From G965220305 sp965220305 (GTDB lineage Bacteria > Chloroflexota > Dehalococcoidia > Lucifugimonadales > UBA3495), in contig OZ244817.1 in the NCBI GenBank assembly GCA_965220305.1, positions 2,232,001 through 2,296,000 of the forward strand: a stretch of DNA of 64,000 nucleotides, in the 5' to 3' direction. Position numbers and translations under genes: made by a program. A model generated the notes under the pieces. That model ran no database searches, was not told the DNA's origin, and saw nothing but the letters and a program-made list of their open reading frames with translations. This document shows positions 1-8,417 of this stretch, in pieces (position 1 is the stretch's first letter; the number at the start of each line of letters is the position of its first letter).

Positions 1-1
1 A

Positions 2-706
2 CGACAGGCCCACCTGGGCGGCGTCGCCAAGGGTTCCGGGATGATTCACCCCAACATGGCCACCATGTTGTCTTTTATCGCTACTGATGCCGCGGTGGAG
101 CCTCAATTTTTGCAAGAGACCCTGAGGGAAGTTGCTGACGATACCTTCAACACGCTCACAGTCGACGGCGACTCCAGCACCAACGACACCGTGCTGGTCA
201 TGGCCAACGGCTTAGCCGGCAACAGCCCAATCGGGGCCGGTTCCCCCGATGCCGACATTTTCAAAGAAGCACTTAGCGCCGTGTGCGTGCACCTAACACG
301 AGAGTTGGCCCGGGACGGTGAGGGAGCGACAAAGCTGATAATCGTGGATGTGGCCGGTGCGAAAGACAAAGCAGACGCCCGCCTGGCCGCCCGGACCGTG
401 GCTTCCTCCAACCTGGTCAAGACTGCGGTGTACGGCGCCGACCCCAACTGGGGCCGGTTGATGATGGCTTTGGGCCGCAGCGGGGCCGCAGCCGCCGAAA
501 GCAAGGTTGACCTTTTCGTCAATGGCGTTTGCATTATGGAGCAGGGCAAGCCCATACCCTTCCACCGGGACGCCGTGGTCGCCCTGATGCGCGGGCCGGA
601 AGTCACCTTCCGCCTGCAACTAAACCTGGGCGAGGGACAGGCCACCGCCTGGGGCTGCGACCTCACCGAAGACTACGTGGTCATCAACAGCGCCTATACC
701 ACCTAG
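2..706 (+). CDS. argJ: Glutamate N-acetyltransferase ArgJ (5'-truncated)
   Basis: ArgJ transfers acetyl from N-acetylornithine to glutamate (and in some bacteria makes acetylglutamate from acetyl-CoA), which closes the acetyl cycle of arginine biosynthesis. The frame is open from the window edge at base 2, so the N-terminal alpha part is missing; 234 codons remain. The autoprocessing motif MATML is visible, with the nucleophilic Thr codon at 62-64, followed by the beta-chain motifs TVDGDSSTNDT and PNWGRLMMALGRSG, both characteristic of the family. The ATG at 41 is internal to the protein, not a start. argB follows about 210 bp downstream on the same strand, as in many arginine clusters. The identification is secure. 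Confidence 0.97.
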   Translation, partial: RQAHLGGVAKGSGMIHPNMATMLSFIATDAAVEPQFLQETLREVADDTFNTLTVDGDSSTNDTVLVMANGLAGNSPIGAGSPDADIFKEALSAVCVHLTRELARDGEGATKLIIVDVAGAKDKADARLAARTVASSNLVKTAVYGADPNWGRLMMALGRSGAAAAESKVDLFVNGVCIMEQGKPIPFHRDAVVALMRGPEVTFRLQLNLGEGQATAWGCDLTEDYVVINSAYTT

Positions 707-917
707 CCCAGTCCCGAAGCCACCGCTGGCCTGGAATAAGATGGCTCGGGTCTGCCACCAGCCTCTGCGGAGTAACCATCGGGCGCCGGTCGGGTTGTCG
801 AGTCCGGCAGCGGCGTCCACCGAAATAGCCCTGGCCTCCCCAGGGACAAGGCAAACCCTTCAGCCACCGGGCATCGCCCCACGGGTATAGCCCGGCAACT
901 GCATATTGGAGGATGGA

Positions 918-1703
918 GTGTCCGCACCGCCCATCGTGGTGAAGATCGGGGGCAGCACCCTGGGAAGCCACGATACCAGCCTGAAAGACCTGGTCACCCT
1001 GCAAAAAGAGGGCGCCAGCCTGGTGGTGGTGCATGGCGGAGGCAACGTCATCTCCCAGTGGATGCAGCGTCAGGGCATTCCCCCCCGGTTCGTCAACGGC
1101 CTGCGCGTCACCGACGCTCCCAGCCTGGAAATCGTGGTGGCCGTACTCACCGGCCTCATCAACAAGGAACTGGTCTCCCTGATGCACAGCATGGGCGGCA
1201 AGACCATCGGCATCAGCGGCATCGACGGCGGCCTGCTGGAAGCCCACATCGCCAACCCGGACCTGGGCTACGTGGGGGAGATAACCAAGGTAAACGCCGA
1301 GCCGCTGCGGGCCCTGATGGACGGCGGCTACATGCCCATGATGGCGCCCCTGGCCATGCACCGCCACGACGGGTCGGAGCACTCCGGCGGGGCCCTCAAC
1401 ATCAACGGCGACACCGTGGCCGGTGAGGTAGCCCACGCCTTGGGCGCGGAGCGGCTGGTTTTTCTCACCGACGTGGCCGGAATCATGGACGGCAACGGGC
1501 GCGTCATTCCCCGCCTGGACCGCCGCCGCGCCAACCTCCTGTTCCGGTCTGGCGTGGTGCAGGGCGGCATGATTCCCAAGCTGGAAGCCTGCCTGCGCGC
1601 CCTGGAGCAGACCCCGGTGACCGACATCATCGACGGACGCCAGCCCGGGGCCCTGCTGGAGTGCGTCAAGGGCGAACGTTCCGGCACCCGGATAATTGCC
1701 TGA
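918..1703 (+). CDS. argB: Acetylglutamate kinase ArgB
   Basis: ArgB phosphorylates N-acetylglutamate, the second step of the arginine pathway. The 261-residue protein shows the amino acid kinase fold: KIGGSTL near the N-terminus (phosphate binding), VVHGGGN (acetylglutamate-binding glycine loop), the GLRVTD motif, and the C-terminal ALNINGDTVAG and MIPKLEACLRAL segments. A TTG at 906 would extend it by four residues, but GTG at 918 is preferred because GGAGG at 908-912 lies five bases upstream. It shares strand and pathway with argJ. No arginine-sensing N-terminal helix is evident in the short N-terminus, so feedback sensitivity cannot be judged. Confidence 0.96.
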   Translation: MSAPPIVVKIGGSTLGSHDTSLKDLVTLQKEGASLVVVHGGGNVISQWMQRQGIPPRFVNGLRVTDAPSLEIVVAVLTGLINKELVSLMHSMGGKTIGISGIDGGLLEAHIANPDLGYVGEITKVNAEPLRALMDGGYMPMMAPLAMHRHDGSEHSGGALNINGDTVAGEVAHALGAERLVFLTDVAGIMDGNGRVIPRLDRRRANLLFRSGVVQGGMIPKLEACLRALEQTPVTDIIDGRQPGALLECVKGERSGTRIIA

Positions 1704-1721
1704 ACTCCAAAGGAGAAGCCA

Positions 1722-2039
1722 ATGGCAACCGACGCTGGAGCCGACAACCTGGCTATCGCACGGCTGGTAGCTGATATTGCCGCGCTCAAGGAGGGCCAGC
1801 AGGAAATCAAGGACGGCTTGGCCGAGGTCAACCGGCGGCTGGACACCGGACTGCGGGAGGCCAGGGTTGACCTGGACACCGGACTGAGGGGGGTTAGGGT
1901 TGACCTGGACGAGGGATTGCGGGAGACGAACCGACGCATTGACCGGCTATTCTACGCCGTCCTTGCCATCGGTGGCGCGCTGCTGGCAACGGCCATCGCC
2001 ATTGCCGCCACTCTGGCCGTCCGGTTATTCGGCGGGTAG
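1722..2039 (+). CDS. Small coiled-coil protein with C-terminal membrane anchor
   Basis: Hypothetical protein of 105 residues. Residues about 10-80 form a charged helix rich in Leu/Glu/Arg with three imperfect repeats of the type RVDLDTGLRE, predicted to be a coiled coil. Residues about 81-101 are one hydrophobic segment (FYAVLAIGGALLATAIAIAA) followed by RLFGG. It begins 18 bp after argB with AAGGAG a few bases before the ATG, so it may be co-transcribed. The architecture matches small membrane-anchored coiled-coil proteins of unknown role that are common in Chloroflexota; the 88-aa protein at 25565 has the inverse arrangement (membrane segment first). No function is assigned. Confidence 0.75.
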   Translation: MATDAGADNLAIARLVADIAALKEGQQEIKDGLAEVNRRLDTGLREARVDLDTGLRGVRVDLDEGLRETNRRIDRLFYAVLAIGGALLATAIAIAATLAVRLFGG

Positions 2040-2155
2040 GCGGCGGCTCCCGGCGTCAGCCTTTGGACACCCCAGCGGCGAGCACCCGTCGCAATCCCTT
2101 CCCGCGCCGACGCTCGATCCACCGCCACAACAACGCAATGAGAGGAGGTCCCCCA

Positions 2156-3079
2156 ATGACCAGCAATCGACCGCTGCCCAGCCGCGAGGAAGTGCTCGGC
2201 TACCTGAAAGACGACGTGAACTGGGGCCGATGGGGAAGCGACGACCAGAAGGGGGCCGTCAACCTGGTGGATGACGCCAAGCGGCTGCGCGCCGCCGGAC
2301 TGGTCCGCTCCGGTCGCGCCGTATCCCTGAGCCGCGAGTTCCCCGTAATACCCGCCCCCAACAATCCCACTCCGGCAATCCACTACATGCGCAAGGGCCC
2401 CCGGGAACCCGGGGGAGGCATGTCCACCGACTACTACGGCATCTCCTACCACGGCACCGCCACCACCCACCTGGACGCCCTGTGCCACGTGTGGGACAGC
2501 AACGGGATGTGGAACGGCAAGAACCCGGACGAGATGATCCAGTTCGACGGGGCCAAGTACGGCTCGGTGGAGCATTGGAAGGAGGGCATCATCACCCGGG
2601 GCGTGCTGCTGGACGTTCCCCGCCACCGGGGAACCGACTACGTGACCCAGGATACCCCGGTCCACGGCTGGGAGTTGGACGAAATCTGCCAGGCCCAGGG
2701 GGTTGCCATGGAGCCCGGCGACGCCCTGGTGGTCTACAGCGGTCGGGAGAAGTGGAACGCCGACGGCAATCCCGTCTGGGGCGGCGACGCCACCCAGCGA
2801 CCGGGCCTGCACGCCTCCTGCCTAAAGTTCCTGCGCCAGAGCGATTGCTGCGTGCTAGTCTGGGACATGATGGACCACACCCCCAACGGCTACGACCTGC
2901 CTTGGTCGGTGCACGGCAGCATCTTCGCCTACGGCATCGGCCTGCTGGACAACGCCCTGCTGGAACCCCTGGCCGACGCCTGCGCCGAGGCGGGCCGCTA
3001 CGAGTTCATGCTGACCATCAACCCCCTGCGGGTGGTGGGCGGCACCGGCTCCCCGGTCAACCCGGTAGCCATCCTGTAG
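2156..3079 (+). CDS. Cyclase family protein (kynurenine formamidase-like)
   Basis: 307-residue metal-dependent hydrolase of the cyclase/KynB superfamily. The metal-binding signature is present as HGTATTHLDALCH (family HxGTHxDxPxH), and DALVVYSGR and the C-terminal MLTINPLRVVGGTGSPVNP segment match large cyclase-family members. The frame is open 31 codons further upstream, but ATG 2156 is chosen because AGGAGG at 2143-2148 lies seven bases before it and similarity starts there. A hydantoinase gene follows 50 bp downstream, so the two probably form an operon acting on cyclic amides or related ring compounds; the substrate cannot be inferred from sequence. Confidence 0.9.
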   Translation: MTSNRPLPSREEVLGYLKDDVNWGRWGSDDQKGAVNLVDDAKRLRAAGLVRSGRAVSLSREFPVIPAPNNPTPAIHYMRKGPREPGGGMSTDYYGISYHGTATTHLDALCHVWDSNGMWNGKNPDEMIQFDGAKYGSVEHWKEGIITRGVLLDVPRHRGTDYVTQDTPVHGWELDEICQAQGVAMEPGDALVVYSGREKWNADGNPVWGGDATQRPGLHASCLKFLRQSDCCVLVWDMMDHTPNGYDLPWSVHGSIFAYGIGLLDNALLEPLADACAEAGRYEFMLTINPLRVVGGTGSPVNPVAIL

Positions 3080-3129
3080 AAGTCGGCGCGGGGAACAGGA
3101 CACCCAAGCATGAACACAGGAGGCACAGA

Positions 3130-4569
3130 ATGTTAGACCTCATCATCAAGGGCGGGCTGGTGGTGACCCCGGAGGGGGCCGTCCACCGGGACCTGGGCAT
3201 CCAGGGGGAGCAGATCGCCGCCGTGGCCCAGCCGGGCGAGCTGGACGGAGAAGCCGCCCGAACCATCGACGCCACCGGACGTATCCTACTGCCCGGCGGC
3301 ATCGAACCCCACACCCACATCGGCATTCCGGTGCCGGAGATGTGGGCGGGCCGCTCGGAGGTAATTACCCAACCGCCGGAAGCGGCCAGCCGGGCGGCGG
3401 CCTTCGGCGGCGTCACCACGCTAATCGACTTCGCCGGCGACCTGGCCCTGGAACCCGGCCAAGCCATCTCCCCGGCCCCCATCATGGAGCAGATTGAGAG
3501 CCGCCGGGGGGCCTTCGCCGGTAATTCCTACATCGACTACGCCTACCATTTCATCCTGGCGGGGGCCGTCTCCCCGGCTACCATCGGGCAGATTGGCGAG
3601 GCCATCCAGTCGGGGGTAGCCAGCTTCAAAATCTTCACCACCTTCCGCGGGCTGCGCTGTCCCTACGGGCACCTGTGGGAAATCTTCCAGCAGGTGGCCC
3701 GGGGCGGCGGCATCATGGCCGTCCACGCCGAGGAAGACGACATCGTCACTTACATGGAGGAGAAGCTGAAGCGGGAGGGCCACGACCAAGGGTACAACCT
3801 GCACCTGGCCCACAACAACATCTCCGAGGACATCGCCTTCCGCAAGATTATCCGCCTGGCCCGGCACACCGAAACGGGCATCTACTTTGTCCACACCACC
3901 GCCAAGGAGGGGGTGGCCGCCATCGCCGAGGCCCGCAACCAGCAGTTGCCCGTCTACGGCGAGACCCTGCACAACTACCTGGAGTTCACCTGCGAGGACT
4001 ACCGGAAGCCCGGCGGCACCGCCATTCACACCTACCCGGCCATCAAGTTCGCCGATGACCGGGACGCGCTGCAGCAGGGGTTGGTGGACGGCGACCTGTG
4101 CACCACCGCCACCGACGAATACACCACCTACCGGGATGTGAAGCTCTCGGGCGACACCATCGAGACGGTGTGCGGCGGGCACAACGGCATTGAGACCCGA
4201 ATGGCCGTCACCTACGCCAAGCTGGTGGCCAGCGGGCGGCTATCGCTGGAGGGCTTCGCCGCCATAACCTCCACCAACGCCGCCAAAATCCTGGGCCTGT
4301 ACCCCAAGAAGGGCGTGATTGCCGTGGGCAGCGACGCCGACCTGGTGGTCTTCGATCCCAGCGTCAACAAGCGGCTGGCCCTGTCCGACCTGCACGCCGA
4401 CTCCGACTATTCCATCTGGGAAGGCTTCGAGTGCCCGGGCTACCCGGTGATGACCCTCCTGCGGGGCAAGGTAATCGTCGAAGACGGAAGGCTGCTGGGC
4501 AGCACCTCCGACGGGCAGTGGCTACCCCGGAGAATTTCCCCGGGCGTCCTGGCCCAACCAGCCTGTTAA
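3130..4569 (+). CDS. Dihydropyrimidinase / D-hydantoinase family amidohydrolase
   Basis: 479-residue cyclic amidohydrolase. It has the HTH metal pair in EPHTHIG (about residues 57-63), a candidate carboxylated lysine in ASFKIFTTF, the histidines of AVHAEE and YFVHTTA, and a late aspartate in CTTATDEYT where the family usually has a SDH-type motif. The start is ATG 3130 with GGAGG at 3119-3123, six bases upstream; the open frame reaching back to 2482 is only an overlap with the cyclase gene. It likely opens hydantoin or dihydropyrimidine-type rings. Together with the upstream cyclase it looks like a two-gene catabolic operon. Exact substrate unknown. Confidence 0.92.
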   Translation: MLDLIIKGGLVVTPEGAVHRDLGIQGEQIAAVAQPGELDGEAARTIDATGRILLPGGIEPHTHIGIPVPEMWAGRSEVITQPPEAASRAAAFGGVTTLIDFAGDLALEPGQAISPAPIMEQIESRRGAFAGNSYIDYAYHFILAGAVSPATIGQIGEAIQSGVASFKIFTTFRGLRCPYGHLWEIFQQVARGGGIMAVHAEEDDIVTYMEEKLKREGHDQGYNLHLAHNNISEDIAFRKIIRLARHTETGIYFVHTTAKEGVAAIAEARNQQLPVYGETLHNYLEFTCEDYRKPGGTAIHTYPAIKFADDRDALQQGLVDGDLCTTATDEYTTYRDVKLSGDTIETVCGGHNGIETRMAVTYAKLVASGRLSLEGFAAITSTNAAKILGLYPKKGVIAVGSDADLVVFDPSVNKRLALSDLHADSDYSIWEGFECPGYPVMTLLRGKVIVEDGRLLGSTSDGQWLPRRISPGVLAQPAC

Positions 4570-4733
4570 TGACCGTCTAGGGGTGTCCGAAAGTCCCTTC
4601 CCCCGTCGGGGGAGAAGGTCAGAGCCTGCCCTGACCTTGATTCAGGGCAGGGGGTAATTCGCCTTCGGATTCCGGGCGAAGGGAGATACAAGTACCGCCT
4701 TCCAGGTTATAATCCGGGTCGAGGTAATCAAAC
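4570..4733. other. Intergenic segment with palindromic G/C-rich repeat
   Basis: The segment contains an inverted repeat around CCCTTCCCCCGTCGGGGG and a second one (gcctgccctgac / attcagggcaggg), both of the kind scattered elsewhere in the window (12.54, 33.59 and 47.59 kb). No gene is visible. Confidence 0.5.
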
Positions 4734-5087
4734 ATGGGAACATTTCATGTTAACCTGGAGGTGGGCGCCCCGGACGGTCAGCGGTTCGAGTTGGTGGATG
4801 CGCTGGTGGATTCGGGAGCGACGTACACCTTCCTGCCCCGGTCACTGCTGCAAAGGCTGGGTGTAAGTCCCCTTAGCAGAAGAACCTTCGCAATGTCCGA
4901 CGGTACCAGGATAACGCGGGACTTCGGCCAGACCTGGGTCAACCTGGATGGGGAACAGGTCATATCCCCGGTGATATTCGGGGATGATGCAGCCACGCCG
5001 CTGCTGGGCGCAGTGACCCTGGAGATTTTCGGCCTGGGCATCGACCCGGTGAACACCCGGTTGGTTCCCGTTGAGGCGTTGCTGTAA
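4734..5087 (+). CDS. Retropepsin-like aspartyl protease family protein
   Basis: 117-residue single-domain protein with the clan AA aspartic protease pattern: catalytic-loop ALVDSGATYTFLP near residue 26 (D-S/T-G-A signature) and the C-terminal LLGAVTLEIFGL hydrophobic-G motif. Retropepsin-like bacterial proteins of this size work as homodimers, each chain providing one Asp. No signal peptide or membrane segment is visible, so it is probably cytoplasmic. It sits alone between a hydantoinase and a methyltransferase gene, with 164 bp of repeat-rich DNA upstream. Proteolytic activity is inferred from family membership only. Confidence 0.85.
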   Translation: MGTFHVNLEVGAPDGQRFELVDALVDSGATYTFLPRSLLQRLGVSPLSRRTFAMSDGTRITRDFGQTWVNLDGEQVISPVIFGDDAATPLLGAVTLEIFGLGIDPVNTRLVPVEALL

Positions 5088-5141
5088 GGGGCGCCATCGC
5101 CCCCACCCTGATTGGGATTCTCCGGGATTGAACCGGATGGG

Positions 5142-5915
5142 ATGTCCAAACCAATGACCGGCAATCAAGCCGAATGGTGGCACGAGTTCTTCACCGGCGA
5201 GGTCCTGCACTTTGTCCGCCATTCCCGGGACGAGACCGACACCGCCGCCGAGGCCGACTTTATCCAGGAGGCGTTGGGGCTGCCCCTTGGCTCCCGCATC
5301 TTGGACGTTCCCTGCGGAGGGGGACGGCTGGCCTTGGAGCTGGCCGAAAGGGGCTACCGGGTCACCGGGGTGGACATCAGCGCGCCCCTGCTGGGGAGCG
5401 CCCAGGAGCAGGCCGAGGCTCGGGGCCTGTCGATTGACTGGCGCCAGGACGATATGCGGCAGCTACCTTGGGCGCAGGAGTTTGACGGTGCGCTGTGCTT
5501 CTGGAGCAGCTTCGGCTACTTCGACGAGCCGGGCAACGCCGACTTTCTGAGGGCCGTGGCCCAAGCCCTGAAGCCCGGCGCTCCCTTCCTCTTGGACACG
5601 CCCCTGCTGGAAACCCGGCTGCCCGAGATGGAAGCCCAGGAACGGGTCTGGTGGCCGGTGGGGGACCTGCTGGCCCTGGAGGCGCGCAGCTTCGATCACG
5701 TCAGCAGCCGGGTGCGGTCGGAGTGGACCTTCGTGCGCGGCGGCGAAGTGGAGCGGAAGTCCCTTTCCCTCCGGCTGTACACCTACCGGGAGTTGACCAT
5801 CCTGTTGGAAGGGGCAGGTTTCGGCGGCCACCGGGCCTACGGTTCCCTGGACTGGGAACCCTTCGAGCTGGGCGCGCCCTGGCTGTACCTGGTCACCACC
5901 AAGCAGGGGGAGTGA
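5142..5915 (+). CDS. Class I SAM-dependent methyltransferase
   Basis: 257-residue methyltransferase with motif I ILDVPCGGGRLALELAERGY, an acidic ribose-binding residue in VTGVDIS, motif II-like WRQDDMRQLPW and post-motif LKPGAPFLLDT. The C-terminal half has the YTYRELTILLEGAGF segment usual in ubiE-like small-molecule methyltransferases. The start is uncertain: ATG 5142 and ATG 5154 are both in frame and neither has a strong Shine-Dalgarno; a TTG at 5112 is also open. The substrate is unknown and neighbours do not suggest one. Confidence 0.88.
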   Translation: MSKPMTGNQAEWWHEFFTGEVLHFVRHSRDETDTAAEADFIQEALGLPLGSRILDVPCGGGRLALELAERGYRVTGVDISAPLLGSAQEQAEARGLSIDWRQDDMRQLPWAQEFDGALCFWSSFGYFDEPGNADFLRAVAQALKPGAPFLLDTPLLETRLPEMEAQERVWWPVGDLLALEARSFDHVSSRVRSEWTFVRGGEVERKSLSLRLYTYRELTILLEGAGFGGHRAYGSLDWEPFELGAPWLYLVTTKQGE

Positions 5916-6405
5916 CCTTGGCCACTGGGTTCCGGCGTACGCCATTACCCCCTCTCTAACTCTCCCCCTGGAGGGGGAAGGTCGGGATGGGGGTGTTGCC
6001 GCTCATGGTCGGCCAGGCCTTGGACAAGCTCAGGCTGAGCGGTGGCGGCTGCCGGTCAGAAGGACAGACTGGGACGCATCGCCCCAAAGTTGACCGGGTG
6101 CGGAGTCACGCGCCACTTCCAGCCACTGTCATTCTGAGCCGCAGGCGAAGAATCCAGGAACCATGCCATCAACCCACTCCGCCCCTGGACCTGTCCCCAG
6201 GGCAATGGCATATTGGATTGCGAGGGACCCGTCATTCCCGCGAAGGCGGGAATCCGTCGCACCGATTCAACAGTTCCGTCAACTGTGCCGGTAAGCTCGT
6301 TGCTAATATGCGATGGCCCTGGACCTGCCACCCCTCAGATAGACGCCGCCATAGCGCGGTGGTATCATTGGGCGCATTCCAAATCAGTCTATTTGAGGTG
6401 TCATT
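5916..6405. other. 490-bp repeat-rich intergenic region
   Basis: No credible gene. It holds a CTCTCC/GGAGAG-type palindrome near 5955-5995, a CATTCTGAGCC...GAAGAATCC repeat near 6128-6157, and a MITE-like element (6198-6321) that contains a REP-like palindrome at 6234-6253. Confidence 0.7.
6198..6321. mobile_element. MITE-like element, copy a (124 bp)
   Basis: Termini are inverted: the left end reads CAGGGCAATGGCATATTGG and the reverse complement of the right end reads CAGGGCCATCGCATATTAG. The flanks gacctgtccc (6188-6197) and gacctgccac (6322-6331) match at 8 of 10 positions, consistent with a decayed target duplication. Its interior is clearly homologous to the copy at 55893-56081 (shared tattggattg, gagggacccgtcatt and attcaacagt segments). 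It has no coding capacity. Confidence 0.7.
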
Positions 6406-7422
6406 ATGCCATTTGGAGGCAATGACTGGCTGGCCCTGAGTCCCGAAACCACCCTGGAACCGGAGTTGCCCATCTGCGATCCGCACCACCACTTTTGGGA
6501 CAAGCGCTCCGAGCGCGTCCCCTACCAGACCTACCTGCTCCACCAACTGGCCGCCGATGTCAACAGCGGCCACAACGTGCGCTCCACCGTCTTCGTCGAG
6601 GCCCGCTCCATGTACCGCCCCGACGGGCCGGAGGAACTGCGTCCCGTGGGAGAGGTGGAATTTGTCCAGGGTCTGGCCGCGGCCAGCGCCAGCGGCCTCT
6701 ACGGTCCCTGCCGCGCCGCCGCCGCCATCATCGGCCACGCCAACTTGAACCTGGGAGATGACGTTGGGCGAGTGCTGGACGCGCTGCAAGCCGCCAGCCC
6801 CAACCGCTTCCGGGGCGTCCGCCACTCCGCCGGTTGGGACCCCCATCCCGAGGTGGAGAACCGGGCGGAGCAGGGAATGTTGGCCTCCGACGACTTCCGC
6901 GCCGGGGCCCGGGTGCTGGGCAGCAAGGGGTTTGTCTACGAGAATACCGTCTTCTTCCACCAGCTACCGGAGGTGGCGGACTTCGCCAACTCGGTGCCGG
7001 ACCTGACCATCATCCTGAACCACATCGGCGGGTTGATGCGAATCGGCCCCTACGCCAACCGGGACGACGAGGTGATCCCCCAGTGGCGCAGCGCCCTGGC
7101 CACGGTGGCCCAATGCCCCAACGTGGTGCTCAAACTGGGCGGACTGGGACAGCCCCGCTACGGCTTTGACTGGCACGAGCAGGACCGTCCGGTTAGCTCG
7201 GAGAAGCTGGCGTCGGACATGGCCCCGCTGATGAACTACTGCATCGAGCAGTTCGGGCCCGACCACTGCATGTTCGAGAGCAACTTCCCGCCGGACAAGG
7301 TCTCCTACTCCTACAACGTGATGTACAACGCCTTCAAGCGGATGACCGAGAGCTACTCCGCCGGCGAGCGGGCCGCCTTGTTCCACGACACCGCGGTCCG
7401 GGTCTACAGCATAAACGTGTAA
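6406..7422 (+). CDS. COG3618-type amidohydrolase (TIM-barrel)
   Basis: 338-residue metal-dependent hydrolase of the amidohydrolase-2 superfamily. Diagnostic segments are PICDPHHHFWD near residue 24 (HxH metal ligands), FVEARSMY, GVRHSAGWDPHPEV, LNHIGGLMRIG and the C-terminal MFESNFPPDK, where the family aspartate is usually in a SNFP-D context. Members include lactonases and decarboxylases, usually of aromatic or sugar-derived acids; the substrate is not predictable here. The ATG at 6406 follows a repeat-rich gap and has no strong ribosome site (ggtgtcatt precedes it). It is transcribed toward the opposing DUF1989 gene. Confidence 0.9.
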   Translation: MPFGGNDWLALSPETTLEPELPICDPHHHFWDKRSERVPYQTYLLHQLAADVNSGHNVRSTVFVEARSMYRPDGPEELRPVGEVEFVQGLAAASASGLYGPCRAAAAIIGHANLNLGDDVGRVLDALQAASPNRFRGVRHSAGWDPHPEVENRAEQGMLASDDFRAGARVLGSKGFVYENTVFFHQLPEVADFANSVPDLTIILNHIGGLMRIGPYANRDDEVIPQWRSALATVAQCPNVVLKLGGLGQPRYGFDWHEQDRPVSSEKLASDMAPLMNYCIEQFGPDHCMFESNFPPDKVSYSYNVMYNAFKRMTESYSAGERAALFHDTAVRVYSINV

Positions 7423-7510
7423 CCCGTCGCACCCCTGGACTCCGGCCCCGTTGCAGAACGGGGCCGGCTCTTCGCCGGAATGACGAATGCTTACGCAGGG
7501 AGAAGGACGG

Positions 7511-8128
7511 TCAAGCGGCCCCGCCCATCAGTATTTGAAAGTGGGCCTCGGTGGGGTGGCAGTCCACGCCGTTGATGGGCACCACGTCCTGGGGGCAGGC
7601 GGAGAAGGCGACCACGCAGTCCATCTCCGCCCGCAGCAGCACGTAATCACCCGCCCGGGACACCGGCGGCTCGAAGGTCAGCGCGCCGCCGCCGTGAACC
7701 GGAATGTTCATAAACAGGTTCCAGGGGCTGGGTGTCTCCGCCGAATGCAGTCCCAGATCAGCCAGGGCCGCGGTGAGATTATCGGTGCAATTGTCGTGGT
7801 AGCCGGCGCAACCCAGTAGCTCGTAACGGTAACGGTCGCAGGCCGCCAGCAGGGTATCGTGGATTCCCGGGGTGGTGTCTTCCAACAGGGTGAGGATGGG
7901 GCGCCGGTGGTTGGTCACCAGGGCGTCGCCGGTCTGGGCCATGATGTTGCCCCAGAAGGTGCGGCAGTGCTCCATAGACATGAACTCGGCCAGGTCGTGG
8001 CGGTTGAAGGCCCAGGTGTCCACCACCTGCTGGCCGTGGGTGTTGATGACCTTGATTAGCTGGCCCTGGGCGGCGAGGGCGGCCCGCCCCCGTCGCGCCG
8101 GAATAGTGACTATGGCTGGTGTGGTCAT
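7511..8128 (-). CDS. DUF1989 / urea carboxylase-associated family protein
   Basis: 205-residue protein of the DUF1989 family (urea-amidolyase-associated proteins). Recognisable parts are the N-terminal IPARRGRAA, INTHGQQVVDTWAFN, the GCAGYHDNC cysteine cluster and PWNLFMNIPV, a pattern consistent with a metal or guanidine-type ligand site. Start ATG 8128 has GGAGG (8140-8136) seven bases upstream; the open frame continues to 8371 through REP repeats, but that part is not conserved protein. Such proteins accompany urea carboxylase or guanidine and carboxyguanidine degradation, but none of those enzymes is in this window, so its role stays open. Confidence 0.88.
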   Translation of the reverse strand: MTTPAIVTIPARRGRAALAAQGQLIKVINTHGQQVVDTWAFNRHDLAEFMSMEHCRTFWGNIMAQTGDALVTNHRRPILTLLEDTTPGIHDTLLAACDRYRYELLGCAGYHDNCTDNLTAALADLGLHSAETPSPWNLFMNIPVHGGGALTFEPPVSRAGDYVLLRAEMDCVVAFSACPQDVVPINGVDCHPTEAHFQILMGGAA

Positions 8129-8176
8129 GGCTAAACCTCCCGGAGATGATGCCGATCCCCCAAGCCCTTCCCCTGG

Positions 8177-8196
8177 ATTCCCGCCTTCGCGGGAAT
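8177..8196. repeat. REP-like palindrome
   Basis: A 20-bp ATTCCCGC-N4-GCGGGAAT palindrome; a second copy lies at 8322-8341 in the same 289-bp gap between convergently placed neighbours. A possible degenerate CAAGG...CTTG inverted repeat (8278-8399) encloses the second copy. Confidence 0.7.
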
Positions 8197-8417
8197 GACG
8201 ATTGTGGGACTCTCTCAATTCCGGCCCCGACCTCCAGCAGAGTAGGCGCTGCGCCGGTATGGCGGCTGGCGTGCCCCCAAGGCAATCGCATTTTCGCCGC
8301 AAGAGCGCCGTACTTCTCGCCATTCCCGCGAAAGCGGGAATCCAAGGATGGCACGGCACGGATAATGTCATGGATGACCTGGAAATGCGGTGGCTCTTGC
8401 CGGAGTGGGCTTGTTCC

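Noticed and set aside
8278..8399. Sixth MITE-like copy
   Set aside because: The ends CAAGGCAATCGCATTTT and CAAGAGCCACCGCATTTCC (reverse complement) resemble the family but match poorly, and there is no target duplication.
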